This document shows, piece after piece, positions 23,884 to 30,398 of a stretch of 30,398 nt of DNA (within the stretch, counting starts at the first letter, position 1; every line of letters starts with the position of its first letter). Below the pieces are notes generated by a model, which saw only the letters and a program-made list of their open reading frames with translations, did no database searches and was not told the origin of the DNA. Origin of the DNA: DATBVX01 sp963724625 (GTDB lineage: Bacteria; Pseudomonadota; Gammaproteobacteria; Steroidobacterales; Steroidobacteraceae); assembly GCA_963724625.1 (NCBI GenBank), contig CAVRVO010000022.1:1-30398 (forward strand), read 5' to 3'. The translations under genes and the position numbers were made by a program.

Positions 23884-25395
23884 ATGAGCCTGAACCGGCG
23901 CGAGTTCCTGCTTCGGTCGTCTGTGCTGCTCGCGGCTTCAGCTTCCGCATCGGCAATGCCGCGGTCCTCAGAGCGAAGCTCTTCTGCCGGTTTTCTCACG
24001 GAATTATCAGCGGTTGCCGCCGTGGCAGCGATCCGCGCCGGCGAGTTGAAGGCCGAGGACTACGCCGCCGCGTTGCTCGATCGGGCCGCACGCCTCAAGG
24101 AGCTCAACGCATTCCTGACGATACGCCCTGACGAGGTAAGGGAAGCCGCGCGCCACGCCGACAAAAAGCGAGCGGCGGGCCGCCCTCTTGGTTTGCTGCA
24201 CGGATTACCGCTCCCCGTGAAAGACAGCGTTAACACGAAGGAGCTACCCACGTCGAACGGTACTCGCGCCCTGCGCGATCTGACTCCGAAGCAAGACGCG
24301 AAGGTGCTCGAGTCGCTTTTCGCGCAGGGTGCGATCCTCATGGGCAAGACGAATCTCCACGAGCTTTCGTGGGGATGGACTAGCAACAACCTCACTTTCG
24401 GGGCAGTACTCAATCCTTACGACCTGACTCGAACGCCCGGTGGAAGCAGCGGCGGTTCCGCCGCCGCGGTGGCTGCGCGCCTCGCACCGCTTGCGGTTGC
24501 CGAAGACACGTACGGGTCGATTCGCGTTCCAGCTGCATTTTGTGGTCTCTCCGGACTGCGTCCGACGTTCGGCCGATATCCGGACGACGGGATCCTCCCC
24601 CTGACACGCGCCAAGTGCGACCAGGTCGGTCCGCTCGCGCGCTCCGTCGAGGATCTGATCCTCTTCGACTCCGTCGTTGCCAAGGACAGCACTCCCGTAA
24701 CAGCCGCGTCGCTGCGCGGGGTCCGAATAGGGGTGTCTCCGGCCTTCTTGTCAGATGGGTTGGATCCGGAATCCGAGCGACTTACGGGCGAGGCGATCAG
24801 AAAACTAAAAGGTGCCGGCGTGCAGATCGTCGTCGCCGAACTGCCCGGACCCTTGCGTCAGGCATCCGCGGTCGTGGGGGCCCTCATCCGCTATGAGGCG
24901 CTCGACAACTTTGCGACGTATCTGAAGGAGGAGCGCACGGGTGTGACTCTAGATGAGTTGATCTCGCAGGCCGGCGCGAATCTCGAATTCCTACTCGCGG
25001 CGGCCCGGAACCCGGGCTCTCGTCAGGCCTACCTGTCGCTCCTGGACCAGAAAGAAGCGATCAAGGTCGCTGCAGCTGAATACTTTCGTGCCCACCAGAT
25101 CGAGACTCTAGTCTTTCCGCCCGTACTAATGCCCGCCTTTCCTCAGGGTGATTCACCAGTGGTCAGAGTCGGCGATCGCGACATGGATCTGCTTAATGCG
25201 ATTGGTCGCAATATGGGGCTTGGAAGCTGCGCGAGCCTGAGCTGCCTAGTGCTGCCCATTGGTCTCACGAGGTCCGGGTTGCCTGTGGGACTCGAATTCG
25301 ACGCGCCGTTGGGTAGTGATCGACGCCTGCTGGCTCTCGGCTTATCGTTCGAAAAGGCGCTGGGTCCGATCGCTCCTCCCGCACTCAGTGCCTAA
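23884..25395 (+). CDS. Tat-signal amidase (amidase-signature family)
   Basis: A 503-residue amide hydrolase with a Tat-like signal (NRREFLLRSSVLLAASASASA), so it probably works in the periplasm after folding. The Ser-cisSer-Lys triad is K113 (PVKDSV), S188 (TPGGSSGG) and S212 (DTYGSIRVP), with the family's 75- and 24-residue spacings. It would cleave a linear amide to acid and ammonia or amine. A periplasmic amidase next to a cytosolic amide-forming ligase is notable: the two may act on different intermediates, or the amidase may process the substrate before uptake. Last gene of the TonB operon, followed by a hairpin. Confidence 0.88.
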   Translation: MSLNRREFLLRSSVLLAASASASAMPRSSERSSSAGFLTELSAVAAVAAIRAGELKAEDYAAALLDRAARLKELNAFLTIRPDEVREAARHADKKRAAGRPLGLLHGLPLPVKDSVNTKELPTSNGTRALRDLTPKQDAKVLESLFAQGAILMGKTNLHELSWGWTSNNLTFGAVLNPYDLTRTPGGSSGGSAAAVAARLAPLAVAEDTYGSIRVPAAFCGLSGLRPTFGRYPDDGILPLTRAKCDQVGPLARSVEDLILFDSVVAKDSTPVTAASLRGVRIGVSPAFLSDGLDPESERLTGEAIRKLKGAGVQIVVAELPGPLRQASAVVGALIRYEALDNFATYLKEERTGVTLDELISQAGANLEFLLAAARNPGSRQAYLSLLDQKEAIKVAAAEYFRAHQIETLVFPPVLMPAFPQGDSPVVRVGDRDMDLLNAIGRNMGLGSCASLSCLVLPIGLTRSGLPVGLEFDAPLGSDRRLLALGLSFEKALGPIAPPALSA

Positions 25396-25407
25396 TTGGC
25401 GCTACTC

Positions 25408-25427
25408 GCGCGTTGGTAGCAACGCGC
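25408..25427 (+). terminator. Hairpin terminator after the amidase operon
   Basis: GCGCGTTG-GTAG-CAACGCGC, a perfect 8-base-pair stem with a 4-base loop, 12 bases after the amidase stop, followed by a pyrimidine-rich stretch (TCTTCCGATTCTC). The T-run is weak, so termination efficiency is uncertain. Confidence 0.5.
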
Positions 25428-25527
25428 TCTTCCGATTCTCGCGATCTCGCGTCGATCAACGGGGATCGATTCCCTTGAGAGCGAGAGCGGTCAGGATGCC
25501 GATTTGAATCCAGTCCTCGAGCTTTAG

Positions 25528-25653
25528 CGCGGTGAAACCGATACACATACGAAGAGTGCAACAACCATTGCTGAGACACGGGTGTGGGTCGCGTTCGGCC
25601 CGGTGCTCGCGCTTCTCACGCTGATGCTGCCGCTGCGCCTGGTGCGTCCGTGA
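25528..25653 (+). pseudogene. Possible remnant of a small membrane protein upstream of the acetyltransferase
   Basis: A 41-codon open stretch without a clear start (bounded by TAG at 25525-25527). It ends in a hydrophobic segment RVWVAFGPVLALLTLMLPLR and a TGA that overlaps the GTG of the acetyltransferase gene (GTGA at 25650-25653). The overlap and hydrophobic end suggest the tail of a broken membrane-protein gene. It is short, so chance is possible. Confidence 0.25.
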
Positions 25654-26477
25654 ACCTCGCTGCCTATTTGAATCGCATTGGCCACACCGCACCGGTGCGC
25701 GCGGATTTGGGGACGCTGCGGGCGCTGCATCGGGCGCATCAATACACGGTGACGTTCGAGAATCTGGATGTGCAGCTAGGGCGGCCCGTGTCGCTCGAGA
25801 GGGAAGCGATCTACGACAAGGTCGTTACGCGACGGCGCGGCGGCTGGTGCTACGAGCTGAACGGCTTGATGGACTGGGCGCTGCGAGAGATCGGCTTCGA
25901 TGTCATGCGACTGTGTGCGGGCGTGATGCGCGCGGCGGCCGGCGATGCGCAGCTCGGCAATCATCTTTGCCTGCTCGTACAGCTCGATGAACCGTGGCTC
26001 GTGGATGTAGGTTTCGGCGGCAGTCTCGCCGAACCGTTTCCTGTGCGGCTGTTCGAACGTACGGAGCCGCCGTACCAGCTCGCGCTGACGCGCGCCGATG
26101 GCGACTATTGGCGCTTCGTGGAAACCACGCACGACAGCCAACCGTTCTCGTTCGATTTCCGCATCGGCGCGGCGGACGAAGCGCTGTTCGCGCGCATGTG
26201 CGAGTGGCAGCAAACGAACCCCCGCTCCCCGTTCGTGCAGAATCTCGTCGCCCAGCGGCGCACACCGGACACGCACGTAAGCCTGCGGGGCCGCGTGCTG
26301 AAGACGACACACGCCGCGCGTTCGGAAAAGGCGCTACTGGGATCCGCCGACGAGCTCGTTGCCACGTTGCGCGACAAGCTGGATCTGAATGTGCCCGAAG
26401 CAGCCTCGCTGTGGCCGGTGATCTGCGAGCGTCACGCCGCGCGGTTCGGCCCGGCAGCTAGCGGCACAAGTCCGTAA
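25650..26477 (+). CDS. Arylamine N-acetyltransferase
   Basis: A 275-residue enzyme transferring acetyl from acetyl-CoA to arylamines or hydrazines. The catalytic triad is visible: C67 (RRRGGWCYELNG), H105 (LGNHLCLLV) and D119 (WLVDVGFGGS). Also present is the conserved YTVTFENLDVQLGRP. GTG 25650 is chosen because it gives the family's usual length (about 275) and its N-terminus (NLAAYLNRIG). A longer frame from 25584 adds an unrelated alanine-rich stretch. It follows the amidase operon after a hairpin, has no operator and is closed by a strong terminator. An accessory role in handling aromatic amines from the pathway is possible but unproven. Confidence 0.9.
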   Translation: MNLAAYLNRIGHTAPVRADLGTLRALHRAHQYTVTFENLDVQLGRPVSLEREAIYDKVVTRRRGGWCYELNGLMDWALREIGFDVMRLCAGVMRAAAGDAQLGNHLCLLVQLDEPWLVDVGFGGSLAEPFPVRLFERTEPPYQLALTRADGDYWRFVETTHDSQPFSFDFRIGAADEALFARMCEWQQTNPRSPFVQNLVAQRRTPDTHVSLRGRVLKTTHAARSEKALLGSADELVATLRDKLDLNVPEAASLWPVICERHAARFGPAASGTSP

Positions 26478-26551
26478 CGCATATCGACGCGAGCGTGGGG
26501 CCTTCTGGAGGCACTTCAATTACCAAAGCGTGCCCCCGCTACCAAATCCTC

Positions 26552-26583
26552 AAAGGCCTCGGGACCACCGGGGCCTTTTTGTT
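26552..26583 (+). terminator. Intrinsic terminator after the acetyltransferase gene
   Basis: AAAGGCCTCGG, a short loop, then CCGGGGCCTTTTT and a T-rich end (GTTTG). A stem of about eleven pairs with one G-T pair and a clear T-run, 74 bases after the stop. It can also act, less well, on the opposite strand. Confidence 0.85.
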
Positions 26584-26738
26584 TGTCTGCTATCGACCCA
26601 AGCCGGAGGCTGGCTACGCGCGAATCGTCGATTTCGAGTAATCAGACGAACGGACATTCGCGATGGAACGCCCCCTGCAATAGCGCCATCACGAGGCGAC
26701 CAGGAGCCTGCAACGGCTCGTGCCCGGCGATATCGACT

Positions 26739-27428
26739 TCAAGCGGGGTCGATTCGTTGCCACCCCTCGCATTCCAGACGCAGGGTCTCGATCAGCGCGC
26801 CCGCGCCGTCGGCATCGAGCTCCGGCAAGGCCTGGTATTGCGACACCCAGCATCCCCAGACCTTGTAGCTCGAGAGTAGTCGTCCGGCTTCGTCGAACAA
26901 CTCGATGACGACTTCCTTGGGTACGACTTGTGGCGAGCCTGCACTTCCGCCCGCGGCGGCGTTCGCCCAGGTCTCGAACTCACGGTCGTATGTGATGCCG
27001 CGTTCCAGCGTGATGGGGTCGTACCGCGTCGGTCCCGGCAACCGCCGGGGCGTCGTGTCGCCACCTTCGCGGTACTCGACGATCTCCGTGGTTCGCTTCA
27101 AGGCACTCACCTTGTGGACGCCCGCGACATAGTGACTGTCCCACTTCACCCGGAATTTGAAGTTCTTGTAGGGATCGATGCGCGGCGACATCGAGCCGTA
27201 CGCTCGCGCGAGCGCAGTCGCTTGGCCCGCGACGGCCTGCGCCAGCGAGCGAGCACCGTCGTCCAGCGGCCTGCGGAGCTGGAGATCGGTGAGCGCGTAG
27301 TTCAGGACCTCCAGCACGGTGATTCCGGGATCGTGCGAGTTGCTCGTCGTCCAATCAGGCGCGGCCCGAGGGAGAATTTCCTGCAGGTAATGGGCAAGGG
27401 CCGTCCGCAGCTGTTCTGTCATGGGCAT
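26739..27428 (-). CDS. Contractile-injection/phage-tail type fusion: baseplate N-terminal segment plus gp19-like tail-tube domain
   Basis: A 229-residue protein. Residues about 1-75 (YLQEILPRAAPDW, SHDPGITVLEVLNYALTDLQ) resemble the N-terminus of J/gp6-like baseplate proteins, where a 'DPGITLLE' helix is typical. Residues about 85-229 (NFKFRVKWDSHYVAGVHKVS, ITLERGITYDREFETWAN, KVWGCWVSQYQALPELDA, LRLECEGWQRI) resemble the conserved T4 gp19-like tail-tube family of phages and extracellular contractile injection systems. ATG 27428 has GGAG seven bases upstream; ATG 27422 is an alternative. No sheath, baseplate or spike genes flank it, so it is an orphan, possibly formed by deletion between two tail genes. 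Confidence 0.6.
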   Translation of the reverse strand: MPMTEQLRTALAHYLQEILPRAAPDWTTSNSHDPGITVLEVLNYALTDLQLRRPLDDGARSLAQAVAGQATALARAYGSMSPRIDPYKNFKFRVKWDSHYVAGVHKVSALKRTTEIVEYREGGDTTPRRLPGPTRYDPITLERGITYDREFETWANAAAGGSAGSPQVVPKEVVIELFDEAGRLLSSYKVWGCWVSQYQALPELDADGAGALIETLRLECEGWQRIDPA

Positions 27429-27539
27429 GGCGACACTCCGTGGCTGGCGGGACGCAGGCCATGCTACGCCGCCGTCAGGGGCGGCGCACAAGTGCCGACG
27501 TCGTGTTACTGGCCCAGCCGCTCAGCGTCAGCTAGGCGC

Positions 27540-27667
27540 GACCTCGAGCGGGAGTTCGGAGTAGCGTGCTGGCCATCGTCCAAGGCTGCACGGACGCAGT
27601 GACGAGACCGAAGCCACCTTGGCGGAAGCGCAAGGAGCATTACCTCGCGCACCTCGAGGACGAGTAG
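27540..27667 (+). pseudogene. Remnant of an HD-domain (RelA/SpoT-type) hydrolase
   Basis: The frame reads VLAIVQGCTDAVTRPKPPWR then KRKEHYLAHLEDE and stops at 27665-27667. 'C-[ST]-D-x(4)-KPPWRxRKExYxAHL' is a familiar stretch of stand-alone HD-domain pyrophosphohydrolases. Just upstream DLEREFG is read in a different frame, so at least one base is missing near 27560. After the stop, ADVDRLHLVSVS resembles the next family segment (usually 'LLVSLADKLHNAR') but has decayed. No start or HD motif remains. Confidence 0.5.
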
Positions 27668-28248
27668 GCAGATGTAGATCGTCTGCATCTGGTTAGTGTC
27701 TCAACGAGCAATTCGTCCGTTTCTGGCCGATTGAAGCCGTTCATCCAGCCGAGTGCGTCACCGGGTAATCCTTAGAAAACCACACCACAAGCAAGCCGCC
27801 GCTACCTCATTGCGAGGCCGAGCGGGCATGTCTACCCGATCTCTTGCGGTCTCTCACGGGGCAACGAGGGGGATGGGTCGATTGCTCACAGCCAAAAAGC
27901 AGGCCCCCGCTACCATCTAATCTTGCCGCTCCCGCGCTGCACACCTTCAGCAGCGCCGGGGCAGATAGATTCAGCTCCGCGACAAGTTCGCCGCCTGCGA
28001 GCGCATTGCTGAACGCGAAAGGCTCCGTGTCGTCGCGCGGTTCTCGTATGCCGCGATCTCTTTCTAAGTTCCTACGCACATGAACTTATATCCCTTCGAC
28101 CGGATTTGAAATATACATCTCAATTGTCGGAGAACCCGGGCGCAAGAACTGGAGCCTTGCCGGCAGGCTCAATGCAACGGTCCGACACGTCGTCACGAGC
28201 AGAGGTTCGTTGGGTTGACGAATTGTTCGAACTGGTGGGGGAGGCGAC
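27668..28248. other. Intergenic stretch without a recognisable gene
   Basis: Overlapping short open frames exist on both strands around 27807-28083 (79-90 residues), but neither has recognisable motifs, a clear ribosome-binding site or family-like sequence. A locally AT-richer piece lies near 28080-28130. I see no RNA gene, repeat array or operator here. GGGGGAGG at 28236-28243 is a plausible ribosome-binding site for the ATG at 28249. Confidence 0.5.
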
Positions 28249-29649
28249 ATGGACAAGGTCACGAGAATAGTTCTAGCGACGGTTTGCCTTGTAGCGTTGG
28301 CAAGTACGCAACGCGGTCGCAGCAACTTCGATCACGTACACCGTCGACGATTGGCAGATCACGGCGACGGACCTGGGGCTGCTTCCCGGAGGATCCGCGT
28401 CGAGCGCCCTGGCGATCAACAACCGGGGTGAATTGTTGGGTTGGCGACCGACAGCACCTGGGAGCTGCAGCGGCCGTTCTGGGACGCGAATACCGGAGCG
28501 ATCATCGGCACGGCGGATAACTTTGATCCCGCCAGCACCGCGATCCCCGAGCATCGCAATGACAACGGAGAAATGGCCGGCACCGAGTGCATAATCAAAA
28601 TGTACTTCGGCGTTTTCTGGAATTCCACCGGCCAGGCAGTCGGATTACCACCGATCGCCGGCGTCGACCCCTTTACGGATCTGGTCACACCAAGGCCCAC
28701 GGCATCAACAATCTGGGCCAGGTAGTGGGCGGGAGTAAAGAGGGCGCGCCGAACTCTTCCTGCACGCCGTCCTATGGCAAAACAAGGATACGCCGCCGCA
28801 GGATCTCGGCTTCCTGGGCAAGGGCGCTTATGTTGATTACAGCGAGGCTTTCGGCATTAACGATTTTGGCCACGTCGTCGGCAATAGCGCGCTGGGCACG
28901 GTACGCGTGGGTTTTGTGGCGCGATGGCCACATGATCGACCTCGGCGCGCTGAGCGGTCAGGTAGCATCCGAAGCCATGCGGTTAATAACACAGGTCTCG
29001 TGGTCGGCAAGTGCAACCTTTACCCGGTCACCTGGACATATGACGTTGCGAATTCGAGCAGCACGCCGGCGATCCAGCAACTGCCGATACCGTCCGGATT
29101 CTTCTCCGCCACGCCAACCTCGGTGAATGATTCCGCCGATGTCGCCGGCTATGCGGGCTCCCCGAACATAGACGCTCATGCGATCCTCTGGCGCAATGGC
29201 CAGGCGATCGACCTCGGCGTCTGGCCGGGCGGCCATTACAGTGTCGCGAAAGGGATCAACAATCTTGGCCAGATCGTCGGCACCGGCACCATCGCCGGAG
29301 ACAACCTGGACCATGCGTTGATGTGGACGGTGATGCGGCGGGAGGCGGCGGCGGAACAGCCAACACGACGCCGTCGGCCAGCTTGAAGGCGACTAGTTCG
29401 ACCTCGATCCGCGGGCGCAGCGTTTCGGTGCAGGCCAGTTTCGCCGATCCCGACAATGGACCCTGGAGCTACAAATTGGATTGGGGCGACGGGAGCGCGA
29501 CAGTGGGCAGCACTTCGAACGCTGGAACAATCTCCGGTATCAGCCCGCATGTTTATACCAGGACCGGCAACTTCAAAGCAAAACTCACCGTCACCGACGG
29601 TAAAGGAGCGGCCGGAAGCTCGAATACGATCACAGTCAGAGTGCGTTGA
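28249..29649 (+). pseudogene. HAF-repeat extracellular protein with C-terminal PKD domain, disrupted by multiple frameshifts
   Basis: From ATG 28249 a signal-peptide start is read (MDKVTRIVLATVCLVALAS), but coding then jumps between frames about seven times (near 28310, 28440, 28672, 28750, 28900, 28975 and 29330). Read together, the pieces form a secreted beta-propeller-like protein with HAF repeats: AINNRGELLGW, GINNLGQVVGGS, GINDFGHVVGNS, AVNNTGLVVGK, SVNDSADVAGYA, GINNLGQIVGTG, with 'LWRDGHMIDLG'-type strands between them. The last part is a PKD domain (SVQASFADPDNGPWSYKLDW, then a glycine-rich turn and YTRTGNFKAKLTVTD). The segments keep good codon structure, so the indels are recent or are sequencing errors. 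Function of HAF proteins is not established. Confidence 0.7.
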
Positions 29650-29863
29650 GCACTGCGAGATCCCCCAATCGCCGGGCCCTCCTGCGTTGATTGCGCGGGA
29701 GTGTCCGGCCTCGGAGCGGACAGAAGTGAAAGATATCTTGGTTGAGTGTGAATTTGCCGTATCTGGAACTTCGAGCGACGACCACGAGGCTGTGTGCGAC
29801 AGGTATAAGCGCCAGACCAGTACCTTGATTGAACTCGACACAACGATGTACTAGAGCGGGGAT

Positions 29864-29895
29864 AAAGGCCCCGACCGTCGCCAGCCGGGGCCTTT
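29864..29895. terminator. Strong hairpin, probable bidirectional terminator
   Basis: AAAGGCCCCG, an 11-12 base loop, then CGGGGCCTTT: a perfect 10-base-pair stem between the HAF pseudogene and the converging leftward gene that ends at 29917. T-runs are short on both sides, but the position between convergent genes supports a terminator. Confidence 0.75.
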
Positions 29896-29916
29896 CATTG
29901 CTTCACCTGCACCGTT

Positions 29917-30398
29917 TTATTGCTTGTCAAATACCAACGTGTTGTTGAATGCCCCGCCTTTTGCGTTCGTGCCCTTCGTCTTGACCGTCATCACCTTCCC
30001 ATCTTTGGAAATCACGCGCGTGCTGTTGATGACTACCTTTCCGGCCTTCTTTAGCGTCGCTTCGGTAGTTGAATCGTCGATACGCTTCAGCGACATCGTA
30101 TCCGCGTCCGGGTTACCCGAGACTGGAAAGTCCTTACCGTCGTATTTGCCGGTGTAGTCTGTGTGCGTCTCCTTTCCTTCGGCGGTAACTCCTTCGATGC
30201 TCACCTTCAGCGACTCTCCTACGGCCTCATACGTACGCGTCTGGCTCTTTGGCGCGGGACCGGGGTCGTACTTTGACTTAGCGAGGTTGAGTTCCCATGT
30301 TCCTATCACGGGATCGGCAGTCTGGGCCAACAGGTGACTCACAGGTAACATCATTGTTATCACTGCTCCGAGAGTGAGCATGCGCAAGAGTCTTTTCA
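29917..30398 (-). CDS. Secreted lipocalin-like hypothetical protein (start just outside the window)
   Basis: A small exported protein of about 160 residues with a signal peptide (LTLGAVITMMLPVSHLLAQ) and a single beta-rich domain: DPVIGTWELNLAKSKYDPGP, APKSQTRTYEAVGESLKVSI, THTDYTGKYDGKDFPVSGNP, ATLKKAGKVVINSTRVISKD. Similar uncharacterised proteins are widespread in soil proteobacteria and acidobacteria, and the fold looks lipocalin-like. Internal starts are ATG 30381 and TTG 30387. The frame stays open to the edge, where the last bases would form ATG-AAA-AGA if the next base fits. The natural start is therefore probably one base beyond the window. Function unknown. Confidence 0.75.
   Translation of the reverse strand, partial: KRLLRMLTLGAVITMMLPVSHLLAQTADPVIGTWELNLAKSKYDPGPAPKSQTRTYEAVGESLKVSIEGVTAEGKETHTDYTGKYDGKDFPVSGNPDADTMSLKRIDDSTTEATLKKAGKVVINSTRVISKDGKVMTVKTKGTNAKGGAFNNTLVFDKQ

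Noticed and set aside
26500..26545. tRNA 3'-end-like sequence (ending CGCTACCA) before the terminator, as an attachment site
   Set aside because: No T-stem pairing can be formed and no matching tRNA 5' half or direct repeat was seen.
1..30398. CRISPR arrays, rRNA, tRNA or complete insertion sequences
   Set aside because: No regularly spaced repeats, no tRNA cloverleaf or transposase reading frame was found.

Overview
The window is high-GC bacterial DNA (about 60% by eye) with a typical proteobacterial gene style: a TonB-dependent receptor, a Tat-signal amidase, a DUF2165 membrane protein, and many start/stop overlaps of the ATGA/GTGA type. A Steroidobacter-like gammaproteobacterium would fit, but that is inference and no marker gene is present. 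Most of the window (about 1.6-25.4 kb) is one catabolic island for an unknown, probably nitrogen-containing, organic compound. The ends look eroded: a possible serine-recombinase remnant on the left, and on the right a lone contractile-injection-type fusion gene, an HD-domain remnant and a heavily frameshifted HAF-repeat/PKD gene.

Layout. (1) 267-1607: MFS transporter. (2) Leftward operon from 5736 down to 1617: DUF485 protein, sodium:solute symporter, c-type cytochrome with a sulfite-oxidase-like N-terminal domain, secreted NTF2-like protein, alpha/beta hydrolase. (3) Leftward pair from 7801 to 6028: CobW-family GTPase and a phytanoyl-CoA-dioxygenase-like protein. (4) Rightward operon 7850-13523: muconate-cycloisomerase-type enolase enzyme, opine-dehydrogenase-like enzyme, dipicolinate-synthase-A-like enzyme, hydantoinase/dihydroorotase-type amidohydrolase, cytosine-deaminase-type amidohydrolase. 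(5) Rightward operon 13608-18255: M24 creatinase/prolidase-fold protein, TRZ/ATZ-type amidohydrolase, 4-oxalocrotonate-tautomerase-like protein, isochorismatase-VOC fusion, GntR/FCD regulator. (6) Rightward operon 18455-25395: TonB receptor, Rieske oxygenase, glutamine-synthetase-like ligase, DUF2165, Tat amidase, then a hairpin terminator. (7) 25650-26477: arylamine N-acetyltransferase. (8) 26.5-30.4 kb: decayed or unrelated material plus a secreted lipocalin-like protein cut by the right edge.

The strongest observation is a shared palindrome, TGATCACA-N3-TGTGATCA, found four times. It lies directly in front of the operons in (2), (3)/(4, divergent), (5) and (6). The GntR/FCD gene inside the cluster is the obvious candidate binder, so the five transcription units behave as one local regulon. 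The inferred logic is: uptake (TonB receptor, symporter), oxygenation (Rieske), glutamylation and amide cleavage (GS-like, amidase), then ring opening and deamination by several amidohydrolases, with redox and isomerase steps. The substrate cannot be named from sequence.

Three genes inside the island carry an apparent single-base frameshift (near 2485, 10030 and 14842). The apparent 664-residue dehydrogenase 'fusion' is explained by one of them. These are either assembly errors or early decay, and should be checked before any of these genes is called inactive or fused.
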